DNA of 64,000 nucleotides from contig NZ_CP059557.1 of assembly GCF_022828475.1 (NCBI RefSeq), positions 2,651,470-2,715,469 on the forward strand, in the 5' to 3' direction. The translations under genes were made by a program, and so were the position numbers. Positions 47,772-57,014 of this stretch are shown here, piece by piece (positions within the stretch are counted from its first letter, which is position 1; each line of letters begins with the position of its first letter). Source of the stretch: Saccharopolyspora gloriosae. GTDB lineage: Bacteria > Actinomycetota > Actinomycetes > Mycobacteriales > Pseudonocardiaceae. Below the pieces are notes generated by a model that saw nothing but the letters and a program-made list of their open reading frames with translations, was not told where the DNA came from and did no database searches.

Positions 47772-48293
47772 ATGCACCATGTTTTGGGCCGGTTGGGCAT
47801 CGTCGCGGCCGTCCTGGTGACCGCACTGTTCGGCATGTCGTTCGCGGCGGCGGGCGCGGTTTCACCCTCGGATCTGCGTATCGTGAACTCGTCCACCGAG
47901 GGCAGCCTGTTGCCGTACGGTTATGGCAACAACTCGAACGATGGAATCTACATGTACGCATGGAATCCGTCTGCCACCGCTGCCGGTGACGAGTGGGCGT
48001 TGGACGGTTCGGGCGGGTATTACCTGATTCGCAACAACAAGACCGGAAAGTGCCTCAAACCCGGTGGGCAGTACTACGGGAAGACTTCCCTGACTCAGGG
48101 CGAGTGCCGGAATGTTCCTGAATTCCAGTGGTCCCTGTCGAGCAGGTCGTTCGGTAGCGACGAGTACAAGATCGTGTCCCGCTCGACCGAGCAGGTCGTG
48201 GCGCCGTACTACGGCAACGCGCTGAACGAGGTCGTCGTCCTGGAGCCGAACACCGACCAGGACAAGAACTGGTGGATCATCAGGAACTCCTGA
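47772..48293 (+). CDS. Secreted ricin-type beta-trefoil-like protein
   Basis: 173 residues. Signal peptide (VAAVLVTALFGMSFAAAGA), then a region with three related sections, each with a hydrophobic strand and NN/GN turns: IVNSSTEGSLLPYGYGNN, YLIRNNKTGKCLKPGG and KIVSRSTEQVVAPYYGNA. This resembles a beta-trefoil with a QxW-type end (FQWSLSS). Probable extracellular carbohydrate binding. Confidence 0.6.
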   Translation: MHHVLGRLGIVAAVLVTALFGMSFAAAGAVSPSDLRIVNSSTEGSLLPYGYGNNSNDGIYMYAWNPSATAAGDEWALDGSGGYYLIRNNKTGKCLKPGGQYYGKTSLTQGECRNVPEFQWSLSSRSFGSDEYKIVSRSTEQVVAPYYGNALNEVVVLEPNTDQDKNWWIIRNS

Positions 48294-48347
48294 CCGCGAG
48301 GATCGCTTCCCCCGCGGGGAACGTGATGCCCGAGAACGGGTCACGAC

Positions 48348-48384
48348 CGGCGGCGGCAGGCGCAACGCGCGCTTGCCGCCGCCG
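48348..48384. terminator. Bidirectional hairpin between convergent genes
   Basis: 16-nt arms (48348-48363 and 48369-48384) pair with a single G-T position around a 5-nt loop, between the trefoil gene and the permease stop. Confidence 0.65.
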
Positions 48385-48398
48385 TATCGAGCGTCCCG

Positions 48399-50609
48399 CT
48401 ACTCGTCGGCGAGCGGCTCCGCGGTGATCTTGCGCAGCATCAGGCCGCTCGCCGACGCCGCCAGCGCCGCCACCAGCAGGCCGAGCACGATCGGCGCCAG
48501 AATCGACGGTGTCAGCGTGGTGCTCTGCTTCATGGCGTTGAGCAATCCGAGACTGACACCGGCGCCTCCGGCCGTCGCCAGGCCGGCCGCGACCAGCGCC
48601 GGTAGCGCCGCCTCGGCGTGCAGGGCGCGGACCAGCACCCGGCTCTGCGTTCCGGCGGCGACCAACGCCCCCAAGGTACGGCGCCGATCGATGACCGAAC
48701 CCGCGGCCGTGATCGCCGCGCTGGCCGCCGCGAGCACCGACGCGATCGACAACCCGATCACCGTGATCCGGTGCAGGTCCCCGGTCATGACCTCCCCGGC
48801 GACGTTGCGCGACTCGATCGACTCGATGTCCACGCCGGGGATCGTTCGCGCCATGGCGGTGCGCACCTTGATCCGGTCGGCTTCGGTGGGCGGCAGTACG
48901 GACAACGTGGTTTGCCGCGACCCTTCCAACGCGGGCATGACGCCCGGGTCGATGATCATCGTCTCCAGGTCCGGATCGAAGGTGACCGGCGTTCCCGGCG
49001 GCACCGGAGTGGCGGGCCGCTCATTGTTGGAAACCGCGATGACCGGACTGACGGTGAGTTCCGAGTTCGGCACACCGCTCGGTGCGTGGACGCCGGGTGG
49101 CCCCTCGCACGAGGGCTCATACGAGGTCACCTCGCGAGCCGCGTGGCACTCGATGAGCAGACCGTGGGCGGACGGCCCCCCGGCTCCGTCGACCTGAACC
49201 TGCTCGTAGCCGGCGACGGTGGCCCGCACGCCCTGCTCCTGCAACGCGTCGGCGAGGCGTTGGCGCAGCTCGGGCGCCTGACTGCTGGGCACGTCCGCGA
49301 GGATCACGCCCTCCTTGTCCGGGCTGCCCATCGAATCGGGTCCGGAAGCCATGGCGGGCAACGCCGTCAGCGCCAGCGACCCGATGAACACCGCGAGCAC
49401 CATGCCCGAGGCCGATCGGTAGGCGCCCTTCGGGTCGCTGACCAGCCGCCTGCCCGCCAGCAGCATCGAAGGACGGCGCCAAACTCGGGTGAACACGCGT
49501 CCGATGGTGGCGGTGATCCAGGGACCGATCAGCGAGAACGACCACACCACTCCGGCGATCGGGGCGATGAGCACCAGGAAACCCGCGCCATCGTCGTACT
49601 TCGCCATGCCGAGCAAGAACAACCCGGCGACCACCGCGATCATCAGCAGCCGCCACGCCTTGGGCCTGCTGCGCTGCTGCTGGGTGGCCGCGCTCAGCGG
49701 CGAACGCACGACCCGGTGGGCGCCCAGGACGGACGAGGCCACCACCAGCACGGGAACGCCGATCGCCACGCCCAGGATCGACCAGATCGACGGGGTGATG
49801 TCGCTGAGCAACCAAGTGCCGTTGCCCCAAGGGATCATGGCGATGAGGTACCGCAGCGGCCAGGTGAACAGCAGCCCCGCCACGGTTCCCATCGCCGCGG
49901 CGAGCCCGGTCTCCGCGGCCACCGTCGAGACCACTTGGGCCGGAGTCGCACCCGCCATCCGCAACGACGCCATCCGGCGTTCCCGTCGCGCCGCGGTCAG
50001 TCGCGAAGCCGATGCGACCAGGACAAGACTGGGGGCCGCGAGGATGAACAAGCCGAACCACGCCATCGGTTCCAACAGCTCGTCCTCGGCCACCGCCTTG
50101 AGCGTCACCAAGGAGTAGGGACTCGCGACCGCGGCGGTCTGGTCCAGGGTGCCTTTCGGGTGCCCCACAACGGCGACGAGCTGTTCCGGGTAGCGCAGCT
50201 GCTGCGGGGAGATCGTGCCCGCGATGCGCTCGGGGAAGCGGTCGGCCAGTGCGTTGTCCGGCAGTTCTGCCACTTGCTGCGCAAGTGCCGGGGACAGCAG
50301 CACCTCGCCGGGAGCCGGGAACTTCGGGGCCTTCCCGCCGCCGGCGGTGCCGGAGACGTCCAGCCGAGTGATCAGCTCGCCCTGCAGGTAGTCCAGGGAG
50401 GCCAGCTCGACCCCACCCGTGTCGGAGACGCCCTGGTGCCCGGACTGCCAGGAGGAGCGTTCGGTGCGCGCCTGCGCCGCGTGCGGCAGCGCCGTGAGGA
50501 TCAGCACGAGCGCGGTCGCCACCATCACGCCCGCAGCGGTCAGGATCGCCGAGGTGCGGGTGCGGGAGTCGTGCCGCAGCACCCGCACAGCAAGCTGCAG
50601 GGGGTTCAT
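48399..50609 (-). CDS. FtsX-like ABC transporter permease
   Basis: 736 residues from ATG 50609, which overlaps the ATPase stop (ATGA). N-terminal membrane helix, a large extracytoplasmic domain, then two FtsX-type membrane bundles (AASRLTAARRERRMASLRMAGATPAQV and SVIDRRRTLGALVAAGTQSR blocks). Forms a MacB/LolCDE-type complex with the ATPase at 50606, exporting lipid or peptide substrates or sensing envelope stress. Confidence 0.87.
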   Translation of the reverse strand: MNPLQLAVRVLRHDSRTRTSAILTAAGVMVATALVLILTALPHAAQARTERSSWQSGHQGVSDTGGVELASLDYLQGELITRLDVSGTAGGGKAPKFPAPGEVLLSPALAQQVAELPDNALADRFPERIAGTISPQQLRYPEQLVAVVGHPKGTLDQTAAVASPYSLVTLKAVAEDELLEPMAWFGLFILAAPSLVLVASASRLTAARRERRMASLRMAGATPAQVVSTVAAETGLAAAMGTVAGLLFTWPLRYLIAMIPWGNGTWLLSDITPSIWSILGVAIGVPVLVVASSVLGAHRVVRSPLSAATQQQRSRPKAWRLLMIAVVAGLFLLGMAKYDDGAGFLVLIAPIAGVVWSFSLIGPWITATIGRVFTRVWRRPSMLLAGRRLVSDPKGAYRSASGMVLAVFIGSLALTALPAMASGPDSMGSPDKEGVILADVPSSQAPELRQRLADALQEQGVRATVAGYEQVQVDGAGGPSAHGLLIECHAAREVTSYEPSCEGPPGVHAPSGVPNSELTVSPVIAVSNNERPATPVPPGTPVTFDPDLETMIIDPGVMPALEGSRQTTLSVLPPTEADRIKVRTAMARTIPGVDIESIESRNVAGEVMTGDLHRITVIGLSIASVLAAASAAITAAGSVIDRRRTLGALVAAGTQSRVLVRALHAEAALPALVAAGLATAGGAGVSLGLLNAMKQSTTLTPSILAPIVLGLLVAALAASASGLMLRKITAEPLADE

Positions 50610-51325
50610 CGCGCCACCGCCTGGCCGCGCGCAGGTGCGTTGCTCGCGATGAGACCGTCGCGGATCTCCACCACCCGGCTGCACCGGGCGGCCAGCTCGC
50701 GGTCGTGGGTGACCACGACGACCGCGGCACCAGAACGGCTCGCGCTGTCCGCCAGCGCGTTCATCGTCGCTTCCCCGGTGCGGGTGTCGAGTGCGCCGGT
50801 CGGCTCGTCCGCGAAGATCACCTTCGGGTTGTGCGCCATCGCCCGCGCGATCGCCACTCGTTGCGCCTGGCCGCCGGAGAGCTGACCGGGCAGTCGTTGC
50901 TCCATGCCGGTCAACCCCAACCCGGTCAGCCACTCTCGTGCGGTGCCGGTGGCCTTGCGCCGGTCGGTGCCGCCGAGCAGCAGCGGCAGCGCCACGTTCT
51001 CCTCGGCGGTCAGCTCACCGACGAGCATGCCCTGCTGGAACACAAAACCGAACTCGTGGCGCCGCAGCTCGCTGCGCTTGGTCTCGGAAAGCTGGTCGAT
51101 GCGGCGCCCGTCGAACATGACCTCCCCGCGGTCCGGCCGGAGGATCCCGGCGAGCACGTGCAGCATGGTGGTCTTGCCGGAGCCGGACGGCCCCACGATC
51201 GCCAGCACTTCACCGGCTTGCACCGCGATGTCCGCGCCCCCCAACGCCCAGTGCTCGCCGTACTGCTTCGCCAGGCCGTTGCCCGCCAACAGCGTCCGGC
51301 TCGCCGGTATGTGCCCCTGCTGCAT
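50606..51325 (-). CDS. ABC transporter ATPase, LolD/MacB type
   Basis: 239 residues from ATG 51325 with GAGGGGAC upstream. Walker A GPSGSGKTT, Q loop FGFVFQQGML, signature LSGGQAQRVAIARAMAH, Walker B VIFADEPTGALD and the H loop VVTHD. Translationally coupled to the permease. The upstream palindrome at 51397-51411 may be its operator. Confidence 0.92.
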   Translation of the reverse strand: MQQGHIPASRTLLAGNGLAKQYGEHWALGGADIAVQAGEVLAIVGPSGSGKTTMLHVLAGILRPDRGEVMFDGRRIDQLSETKRSELRRHEFGFVFQQGMLVGELTAEENVALPLLLGGTDRRKATGTAREWLTGLGLTGMEQRLPGQLSGGQAQRVAIARAMAHNPKVIFADEPTGALDTRTGEATMNALADSASRSGAAVVVVTHDRELAARCSRVVEIRDGLIASNAPARGQAVAR

Positions 51326-51396
51326 GTGTGTCGTCCCCTCGGTCAAGATGCGCGCCGTTCGGCGCAACCGCTGATGCCAAAGTCGATCGAGAGAAA

Positions 51397-51411
51397 CGTT
51401 CGCAGCGAACG
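51397..51411. promoter_or_regulatory. Palindrome CGTTCG-CAG-CGAACG before the ABC operon
   Basis: Perfect 6-bp arms with a 3-nt centre, 72 bp upstream of the ATPase start. A second hairpin (51450-51459 with 51470-51479, perfect 10-bp arms) lies further upstream. No gene is visible from 51326 to 51958. Confidence 0.4.
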
Positions 51412-51793
51412 AGGGAACGCGCCTCAGCCGACAGGTCGCCCGGGGTCGTCTGATCGGCCGGGAGCGCCTGGCCGATCAGCCTGGGGAAGGCAACCGGAAT
51501 CAGGTGTGCCGCCGCTCCGGTGCAGAGGCGGCCGACGCGCAATGGAGCGAGCAGCACGGAAGGGGCCCCTTCGATGACCGGCCCGGATGTACCGGCGTTC
51601 GTTCCGGCGGGAACAACGGCGATGCCGTCGAGGCCGGCTTCGCGCCGGGCATGACCGCCGTCCGCGACACGACGGAAGCAGCCGCCCGCACCGTCCGCGC
51701 CGGAGTCCCGACGGCACCGCGCTCACGGAGTCCTCGCACCGGGTGAACCCCGGCGATCTCGACCACAGCTACCCGCTCCCGCAGGTTGGCGGA

Positions 51794-51934
51794 GTGAACG
51801 GACCGTTCGTCTGATCTGGTTGGTCGAACGGTCCGTTGACTCGGTCTCGCGGAGCTGTGGGCGTAGGTCGTGGGTGGTTCGGGGTGGGGTGAACGGACCG
51901 TTCGTCTGATCTGGTTGGTCGAACGGTCCGTTCA
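51794..51934. repeat. Two copies of a 44-nt identical palindromic repeat
   Basis: 51794-51837 and 51889-51932 are identical over 44 nt. In the second copy 15-nt arms (51890-51904 with 51920-51934) pair perfectly around a 15-nt loop; the first copy has 12 pairs. Lies downstream of the transketolase-like gene (minus strand). Could act as tandem terminators or a REP-like element. Confidence 0.75.
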
Positions 51935-51958
51935 CTCACTTCCGCTGTGCGCGGTCGG

Positions 51959-54295
51959 TCAGGCGAGGAGGTCGAGGCCGGCGCGGACGATGCTGTCGGT
52001 GTCCAGGCCGTGGTGGTGGTACACGTCCTCGGGGGAGCCGGACTGGCCGAAGCCGGTGACGCCCAGCGTCGTGCCGGGGACCTGGTTGATGGTGGCGAGG
52101 TAGGCCAGCGTGTGCGGATGGCCGTCGCAGATCGTCACCATCGGTGCGGCGCGATGCGCGGGGAAGGCTTGGTCCAAGATCCAGCTCGAACCCTCCTGGC
52201 GGCCCTGCCGGGCTCGCAGTGCCCGGAACAGCAGGTCGGGGCTGGTCACGCACACGACGTCGGCGTCCACTCCGGCTTGGCCGAGGCGATCCGCGGCGGC
52301 CAGCGCCTCGGTCACCGTCACGCCCATCGCGGCGATGGTCAGCTTCGGGTTCTCCGTGCTGCGCAACGGATACGCGCCCGCGACGACCTGGCGCCTGCGG
52401 CGTTCCCGCGCCGCCGGATCCGTCGGCACCGCCGCCAGCGTCTGATCGACCTGCCGCGTCGACAACCGCAGGTACGCCGAGGATCCGTCCGGTTTCCCCA
52501 GCTGTGCCAGCGAAGCCAGCAACGTCCACTCCACGTCGAGCGCGAACGCGGGCTCGTAGCTCACGCATCCCGGCTGCTCCAGGCCGATGGACGGAGTCTT
52601 GATCGACTGGTGAGCGCCGCCTTCCGGCGCGAGGCTCACGCCGGATGGCGTGCCGACGAGGATCGACTGCCCGCCCGCGTAGATCCCGAATGCCCACGGC
52701 TCCAGCGCGCGTTCCACGAACGGGTCGTAGAGGACGCCGATCGGCAGCAGCGGCTCACCCCACCGGCTCCAGGTGGCGCCGAGTTCTCCCAGCAGCCCCA
52801 CCAGGTTCGTCTCCGCGATGCCGAGCTCGAGGTGCTGACCGGTGGGCTGCTCGCGCCAGTGCAGGATCGTCTCGGCGTCGTCGGCGAACCAGTCGCGGCG
52901 TTGCCGCGAGGACCACACGCCGACCTTGTTCACCCAGCCGCCGAGGTTCGTGGTGGAGCTGACGTCGGGGCACACGGTGACGACGCGGCGCGCGGCCTCC
53001 GGGGACTGCCGGGTGAGGTCGAGCAGCACCCTGCCCAGCGCTGCTTGGGTGGTCGCGGCTCCCGCAGGTGTGCGGCCGATGTCCGTCGGCAAGGCCGGCG
53101 GCGGGGTGCTGGACGTGCTGTCGCGCCGCAACCGCGCACCCGTGGCCGCGCACAGCCGGCCGGCGGCGCCGTCGGCGTCGAACCGCTCCCACGGGCGGTC
53201 CACAGCGGCGCCCAGCCTCGGCGCCAGTTCGGCGAACTGGTCCTGGGTGAGCAGCGAGGAATGGTTCTGCGGGTGGCCCTCGGTGGGCAGGCCGTGGCCC
53301 TTCACCGTGTACGCGAAGATCACCGTGGGGCGGCTGTCGTCGATCTCGCCGAACACGTCGCGCAGTGCGCCCAGGTCGTGGCCGCCGAGGTTGCGCGCCG
53401 CGTCGAGCAGCGTCGCGTCGTCCAGCTCGGCGAGCAGCCCGGAGATCGCGTCCCGGTCGGCGCCGTCGCCTGGCAACCGCTCGCGCAGCTGCGCGGCGTC
53501 GCAGCGCAGCAGCCGTTGGAACTCGGGGTTCGTCATCCCGTCGATGCGGTCCCGCAGCTGCGCGCCGCCGGGCCGGGTGAACAGCTCCTCCAGCAGCCGC
53601 CCGTACTTGAGCTCCAAGGTCTGCCAGCCCGCGGCGGCGAACATGCCGCGCAGCCGCCCGGCGGCGATGTTCGGCACCACCCGGTCCAGGGATTGCCGGT
53701 TGAGGTCGACGATCCACACCAGCTCGCCGAGTTCGGCGACCGACGGATCCAGCAGCGCCTCCCACACCGCGCCCTCGTCCAGTTCCGCGTCCCCGACCAG
53801 GGAGAACTGCCGCCCGGTGCCGCCGCGTTCGGTCGTGGAGCGCACGTAGCGCCGCGCCAGCGCACCCCAGATCGGGGCGGTCGCACCGATGCCGACGGAA
53901 CCGGTGGAGTAGTCCACCGGATCGGGGTCCTTCGAGCGGCTCGGGTAGCTCTGCAACCCGCCGAACTCCCGCAGTGTCGGCAGATAGCTCTCGTCGAGCT
54001 CCCCGATGAGGTAGTTGATCGCGTGCAGCACGGGGGAGGCGTGCGGTTTCACCGACACGCGGTCGTCGGGGCCGAGTTCGTGGAACCACAACGCCGTCAT
54101 GATCGACACCATCGAGGCGCAGGACGCCTGGTGCCCGCCGACCTTCAGGCCCGACGGGTTCGGCCGGTTCCGGTTCGCCTCGTGGATGATCGCCGTGGAC
54201 ACCCACAGCACCCGCCGCTCGATCTCGGCGAGCGTCGCGTCATCGCGGGCACCACCGCGCGTCGCGTCCTCATGGGCGACTGCGTTGTCCACCAT
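51959..54295 (-). CDS. Homodimeric pyruvate dehydrogenase E1-like/transketolase family enzyme
   Basis: 778 residues from ATG 54295 (GGGAGGTG upstream). ThDP-binding GDAELDEGAVWEA ... IVDLNRQSLD, the KVGGHQASCASM active-site His region, and a C-terminal transketolase domain with LELGIAETNLVGLLGELG. Similar proteins in Streptomyces sit beside Lrp regulators and resemble AceE; substrates beyond pyruvate are possible because E2 and E3 genes are absent here. Confidence 0.8.
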   Translation of the reverse strand: MVDNAVAHEDATRGGARDDATLAEIERRVLWVSTAIIHEANRNRPNPSGLKVGGHQASCASMVSIMTALWFHELGPDDRVSVKPHASPVLHAINYLIGELDESYLPTLREFGGLQSYPSRSKDPDPVDYSTGSVGIGATAPIWGALARRYVRSTTERGGTGRQFSLVGDAELDEGAVWEALLDPSVAELGELVWIVDLNRQSLDRVVPNIAAGRLRGMFAAAGWQTLELKYGRLLEELFTRPGGAQLRDRIDGMTNPEFQRLLRCDAAQLRERLPGDGADRDAISGLLAELDDATLLDAARNLGGHDLGALRDVFGEIDDSRPTVIFAYTVKGHGLPTEGHPQNHSSLLTQDQFAELAPRLGAAVDRPWERFDADGAAGRLCAATGARLRRDSTSSTPPPALPTDIGRTPAGAATTQAALGRVLLDLTRQSPEAARRVVTVCPDVSSTTNLGGWVNKVGVWSSRQRRDWFADDAETILHWREQPTGQHLELGIAETNLVGLLGELGATWSRWGEPLLPIGVLYDPFVERALEPWAFGIYAGGQSILVGTPSGVSLAPEGGAHQSIKTPSIGLEQPGCVSYEPAFALDVEWTLLASLAQLGKPDGSSAYLRLSTRQVDQTLAAVPTDPAARERRRRQVVAGAYPLRSTENPKLTIAAMGVTVTEALAAADRLGQAGVDADVVCVTSPDLLFRALRARQGRQEGSSWILDQAFPAHRAAPMVTICDGHPHTLAYLATINQVPGTTLGVTGFGQSGSPEDVYHHHGLDTDSIVRAGLDLLA

Positions 54296-54449
54296 CGGCC
54301 GAACACCTCCCTGGCAAGGCGGCCACCGCCACCTTTGGGCATGAATTCTGGAAAGCCCACCAACTAGTCGTTTTCTGCACAAGACGGGGGCGCATAATGA
54401 AGCAGATTGCTCAACCGGTCATATCCGAGCCTGGGAGGAGTTGAGCAGA

Positions 54450-54929
54450 GTGCCCACTCCGGAGTCGGTCGACGCCGTGGACGCCCGGCTGCTGCTGGCC
54501 ATCACCCGCACGCCCCGCGCCACGATCAGCGCGCTCGCCGAGGAGACCGGGTTGTCGCGCAACACGGTGCAGAGCCGGGTGAGCAGGCTGGAGGAACGGG
54601 GCGCCCTGAGCTCGTTCGAACGTCGCGTGGACCCGCGAGCCTTGGGTTACCCGCTGCGGGCGTACGTGACCACCCGCGTCACCCAAGCCAAGCTCGGCCC
54701 GGTCGCCGACGCGCTGCGCGCCATCCCCGAAGTGCTGGAGGTGTCCGGGATCAGCGGCCACACCGATCTTTTCGTGCAGGTCGTCGCCCGCGACACCGAC
54801 GACCTGTACCGCATCGCCGGTCAGGTGCTCGCGATCCCCGGCGTGGAACGCACCGACACCGCCTTGGTGATGCGCGACCTCGTCGACTACCGCCTCACCC
54901 CACTGCTGAACCGGCTCGCCGACGAGTGA
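54450..54929 (+). CDS. Lrp/AsnC family regulator
   Basis: 159 residues from GTG 54450, nine bases after GGGAGGAG (a TTG at 54441 is too close). AEETGLSRNTVQSRVSRLEERG is the helix-turn-helix; the RAM domain follows (AIPEVLEVSGISGHTDLFVQVV). Divergent from the E1-like enzyme, which it probably controls in response to an amino acid or 2-oxoacid. Confidence 0.87.
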   Translation: MPTPESVDAVDARLLLAITRTPRATISALAEETGLSRNTVQSRVSRLEERGALSSFERRVDPRALGYPLRAYVTTRVTQAKLGPVADALRAIPEVLEVSGISGHTDLFVQVVARDTDDLYRIAGQVLAIPGVERTDTALVMRDLVDYRLTPLLNRLADE

Positions 54930-55026
54930 TCGGTGCATTGTGGACATGAAGGTCGTCCGTTGGAACGGTGGGGTTTTCTGGGAGCGGGTGGCCGTTCCGG
55001 CTGTGAACGGGGCGGTCACCCGCGGT

Positions 55027-55854
55027 TCAGGCCTGGTCTGCGGTGGACAGCTCCAGGGTTCGGCGTGCGCGCCGGATCACCGGTGCGTCGATCATGCGGC
55101 CGTTGACCACCAGGACGGCGAGGCCGTCGCGTTCGGCCCGTTCGGCGGCCAGCACGATCTCGCGAGCGTGCTCGACCTCGTCCGGGCCGGGACGCATCGC
55201 CTCGTGGACCTCGCCGATCTGCTTGGGGTGAATGCACATCCGCCCGAAGAAGCCGAACCGCAGCAACCGCTGGGTGTCCGCCCGGTGGGCGTCCAGGTCC
55301 GCCAGCTCCACCGACACCGGAGCGGGCGGCGGGGCGAGACCTTCGGCGGCAGTGGCGGCCACGATGCGGGAACGCGCCCAGCGCAGCGGCTCCGCGTCCA
55401 CCTCGGGCGCGCAGACGCCGAGGTCGTCGGCGAGGTCGTATTCGCCCAAGCTCAACGAACGCACGCGTTCCACGGTCGCCAGTTCCCGCGCCTGCCACAG
55501 GCCGGTGGCCGTCTCGATCAGCGCCAGCAGCGGTACCTCGGTGCGTGCCGAAACTTCCCGCAGCACCGCCGATTCCGCTTTCGGCACGACGATCCCGGCG
55601 ATCGGCACGTCCCGCAGCGCCGCCAAGTCGTCGGCGAGATCGTGCTCGTCGTTGTTGACGCGAACCCAGATCCGGCCCGCCCGGTCCGGGTCTTCCCGCA
55701 GCATCGGGATCAGGGCTTCGCGGGCCGCGCGCTTGCCGTCGACGTGCACGGCGTCCTCGAGGTCGGCCACCACCACGTCCGCGACGTCGGCGGCCTTGCG
55801 CAGGCGGTCGGGCCGGTCGGCGGGGCAGAACAGCCAGCTGCGCGGATTCACCAC
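55027..55854 (-). CDS. HpcH/HpaI family lyase (CitE-like, citramalyl-CoA lyase type)
   Basis: 275 residues, GTG start overlapping the acyl-CoA dehydrogenase stop. The CitE-like barrel has WLFCPADRPDR, VVVADLEDAV (metal-binding Asp/Glu), PLLALIETATG and KQIGEVHEAM. Cleaves a malyl- or citramalyl-CoA thioester to acetyl-CoA plus a 2-oxoacid. With MaoC, CoA-transferase and MmgE/PrpD proteins it suggests the last step of itaconate breakdown. Confidence 0.83.
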   Translation of the reverse strand: MVNPRSWLFCPADRPDRLRKAADVADVVVADLEDAVHVDGKRAAREALIPMLREDPDRAGRIWVRVNNDEHDLADDLAALRDVPIAGIVVPKAESAVLREVSARTEVPLLALIETATGLWQARELATVERVRSLSLGEYDLADDLGVCAPEVDAEPLRWARSRIVAATAAEGLAPPPAPVSVELADLDAHRADTQRLLRFGFFGRMCIHPKQIGEVHEAMRPGPDEVEHAREIVLAAERAERDGLAVLVVNGRMIDAPVIRRARRTLELSTADQA

Positions 55855-57014
55855 CCGACCTTCCCCTTCCCGGCCACGAGGGATTTCGCGATGACGGTGC
55901 GCATGATGTCGCTGGTGCCCTCGCCGATGGTCATCAGGATCGAGTCGCGGTAGAGCCGTTCGATCTCGAACTCGGCGGAGTAGCCGTAGCCGCCGTGCAC
56001 CCGCATCGACTCCTGCGCGGCCTGCAACGCGACCTCGGAGGCGAACAGCTTCGCCATGCCCGTCTGGAGGTCGGCGCGTTCGCCGCTGTCGAGTTTGCTG
56101 GCCGACCAGTACGACAGCAGCCGTGCGGCCTGCAACTGGGTGGCCATCTCGGCGATCCGGATCTGGATGGCCTGGAACTCGGCGATGGGTTTGCCGAACG
56201 CCTTGCGCTCGGAAGCGTAGGCGAGCGCCTCGTCGTAGGAGCGTTGCGCGATGCCGAGGCTGCGCCCGGCGATGTTGAGCCTGCCGGTCTCCAGCGCCGA
56301 CAGCACCTGCTGCATGCCGCGGCCCTCAACGCCGCCGAGCAGGTTCTCCGCGGGCACCCGCACGTCCTCGAAGACGACCTCGCAGGACTCGGTGCCCTTG
56401 TAGCCGAGCTTCGGGATGTCCTTGGTGACGGTGAACCCCGGCGTGTCCGCGTCGACGAGCAGCACGCTCATGCCCTTGTGCGCGGGCTCGGCGCCGCGAT
56501 CGGTCTTCACCAGCACGGGCAGCGGGTCGGCGTAGCGCGCGTTGGTGATCCACATCTTGCTGCCGTTGACGACGTAGTGGTCGCCGTCGCGCTCGGCGGT
56601 GGTGCGGATGCCCTGCAGATCGGTGCCCGCGTCCGGTTCGGTCAGTGCGATGCCGGTGCGGCGCGCGCCGGTGGCCAGCTCCGGAAGGTACTTCCGCTTC
56701 TGGTCGTCGGTGCCGTGCCTGCTGAGCATCCAGGTGGACACGGAGTGGCTGCCGAGGATGCCGGCGACGCCCATCCAGCCGCGCGCGATCTCCTCGAACA
56801 CGAGGGTGAACGACACGAAGTCGGCGTCCACACCGCCGTACTCCTCGGGAATCATCAGCCCGAACAGCCCGAGTTCGCCCATCTTCGCCACGATCTCGGT
56901 GGGGTAGCGGCCTTCGTGCTCCCATTCCTTGGCCACCGGCACGATCTCGGTGTTCACGAAGTCCCGCAGGACCTGCTGGAACTGGGCCTGTTCCTCGTTC
57001 AGCTCGAAATCCAC
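55848..57014 (-). CDS. Acyl-CoA dehydrogenase
   Basis: 388 residues from GTG 57014 (GGAGGGAG upstream), overlapping the CoA-transferase stop. Classic short-chain FadE: LTEPDAGTDLQGIRTTAERDG and MWITNARYADP, the catalytic base in RLYRDSILMTIGEGTSDIMR. Acts on a CoA thioester made by the neighbouring transferase; in related clusters this enzyme handles methylsuccinyl-CoA. Confidence 0.88.
   Translation of the reverse strand: MDFELNEEQAQFQQVLRDFVNTEIVPVAKEWEHEGRYPTEIVAKMGELGLFGLMIPEEYGGVDADFVSFTLVFEEIARGWMGVAGILGSHSVSTWMLSRHGTDDQKRKYLPELATGARRTGIALTEPDAGTDLQGIRTTAERDGDHYVVNGSKMWITNARYADPLPVLVKTDRGAEPAHKGMSVLLVDADTPGFTVTKDIPKLGYKGTESCEVVFEDVRVPAENLLGGVEGRGMQQVLSALETGRLNIAGRSLGIAQRSYDEALAYASERKAFGKPIAEFQAIQIRIAEMATQLQAARLLSYWSASKLDSGERADLQTGMAKLFASEVALQAAQESMRVHGGYGYSAEFEIERLYRDSILMTIGEGTSDIMRTVIAKSLVAGKGKVGW

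Noticed and set aside
51794-51934. CRISPR array
   Set aside because: Only two repeat units, strongly palindromic, with a single spacer-like interval and no cas genes.
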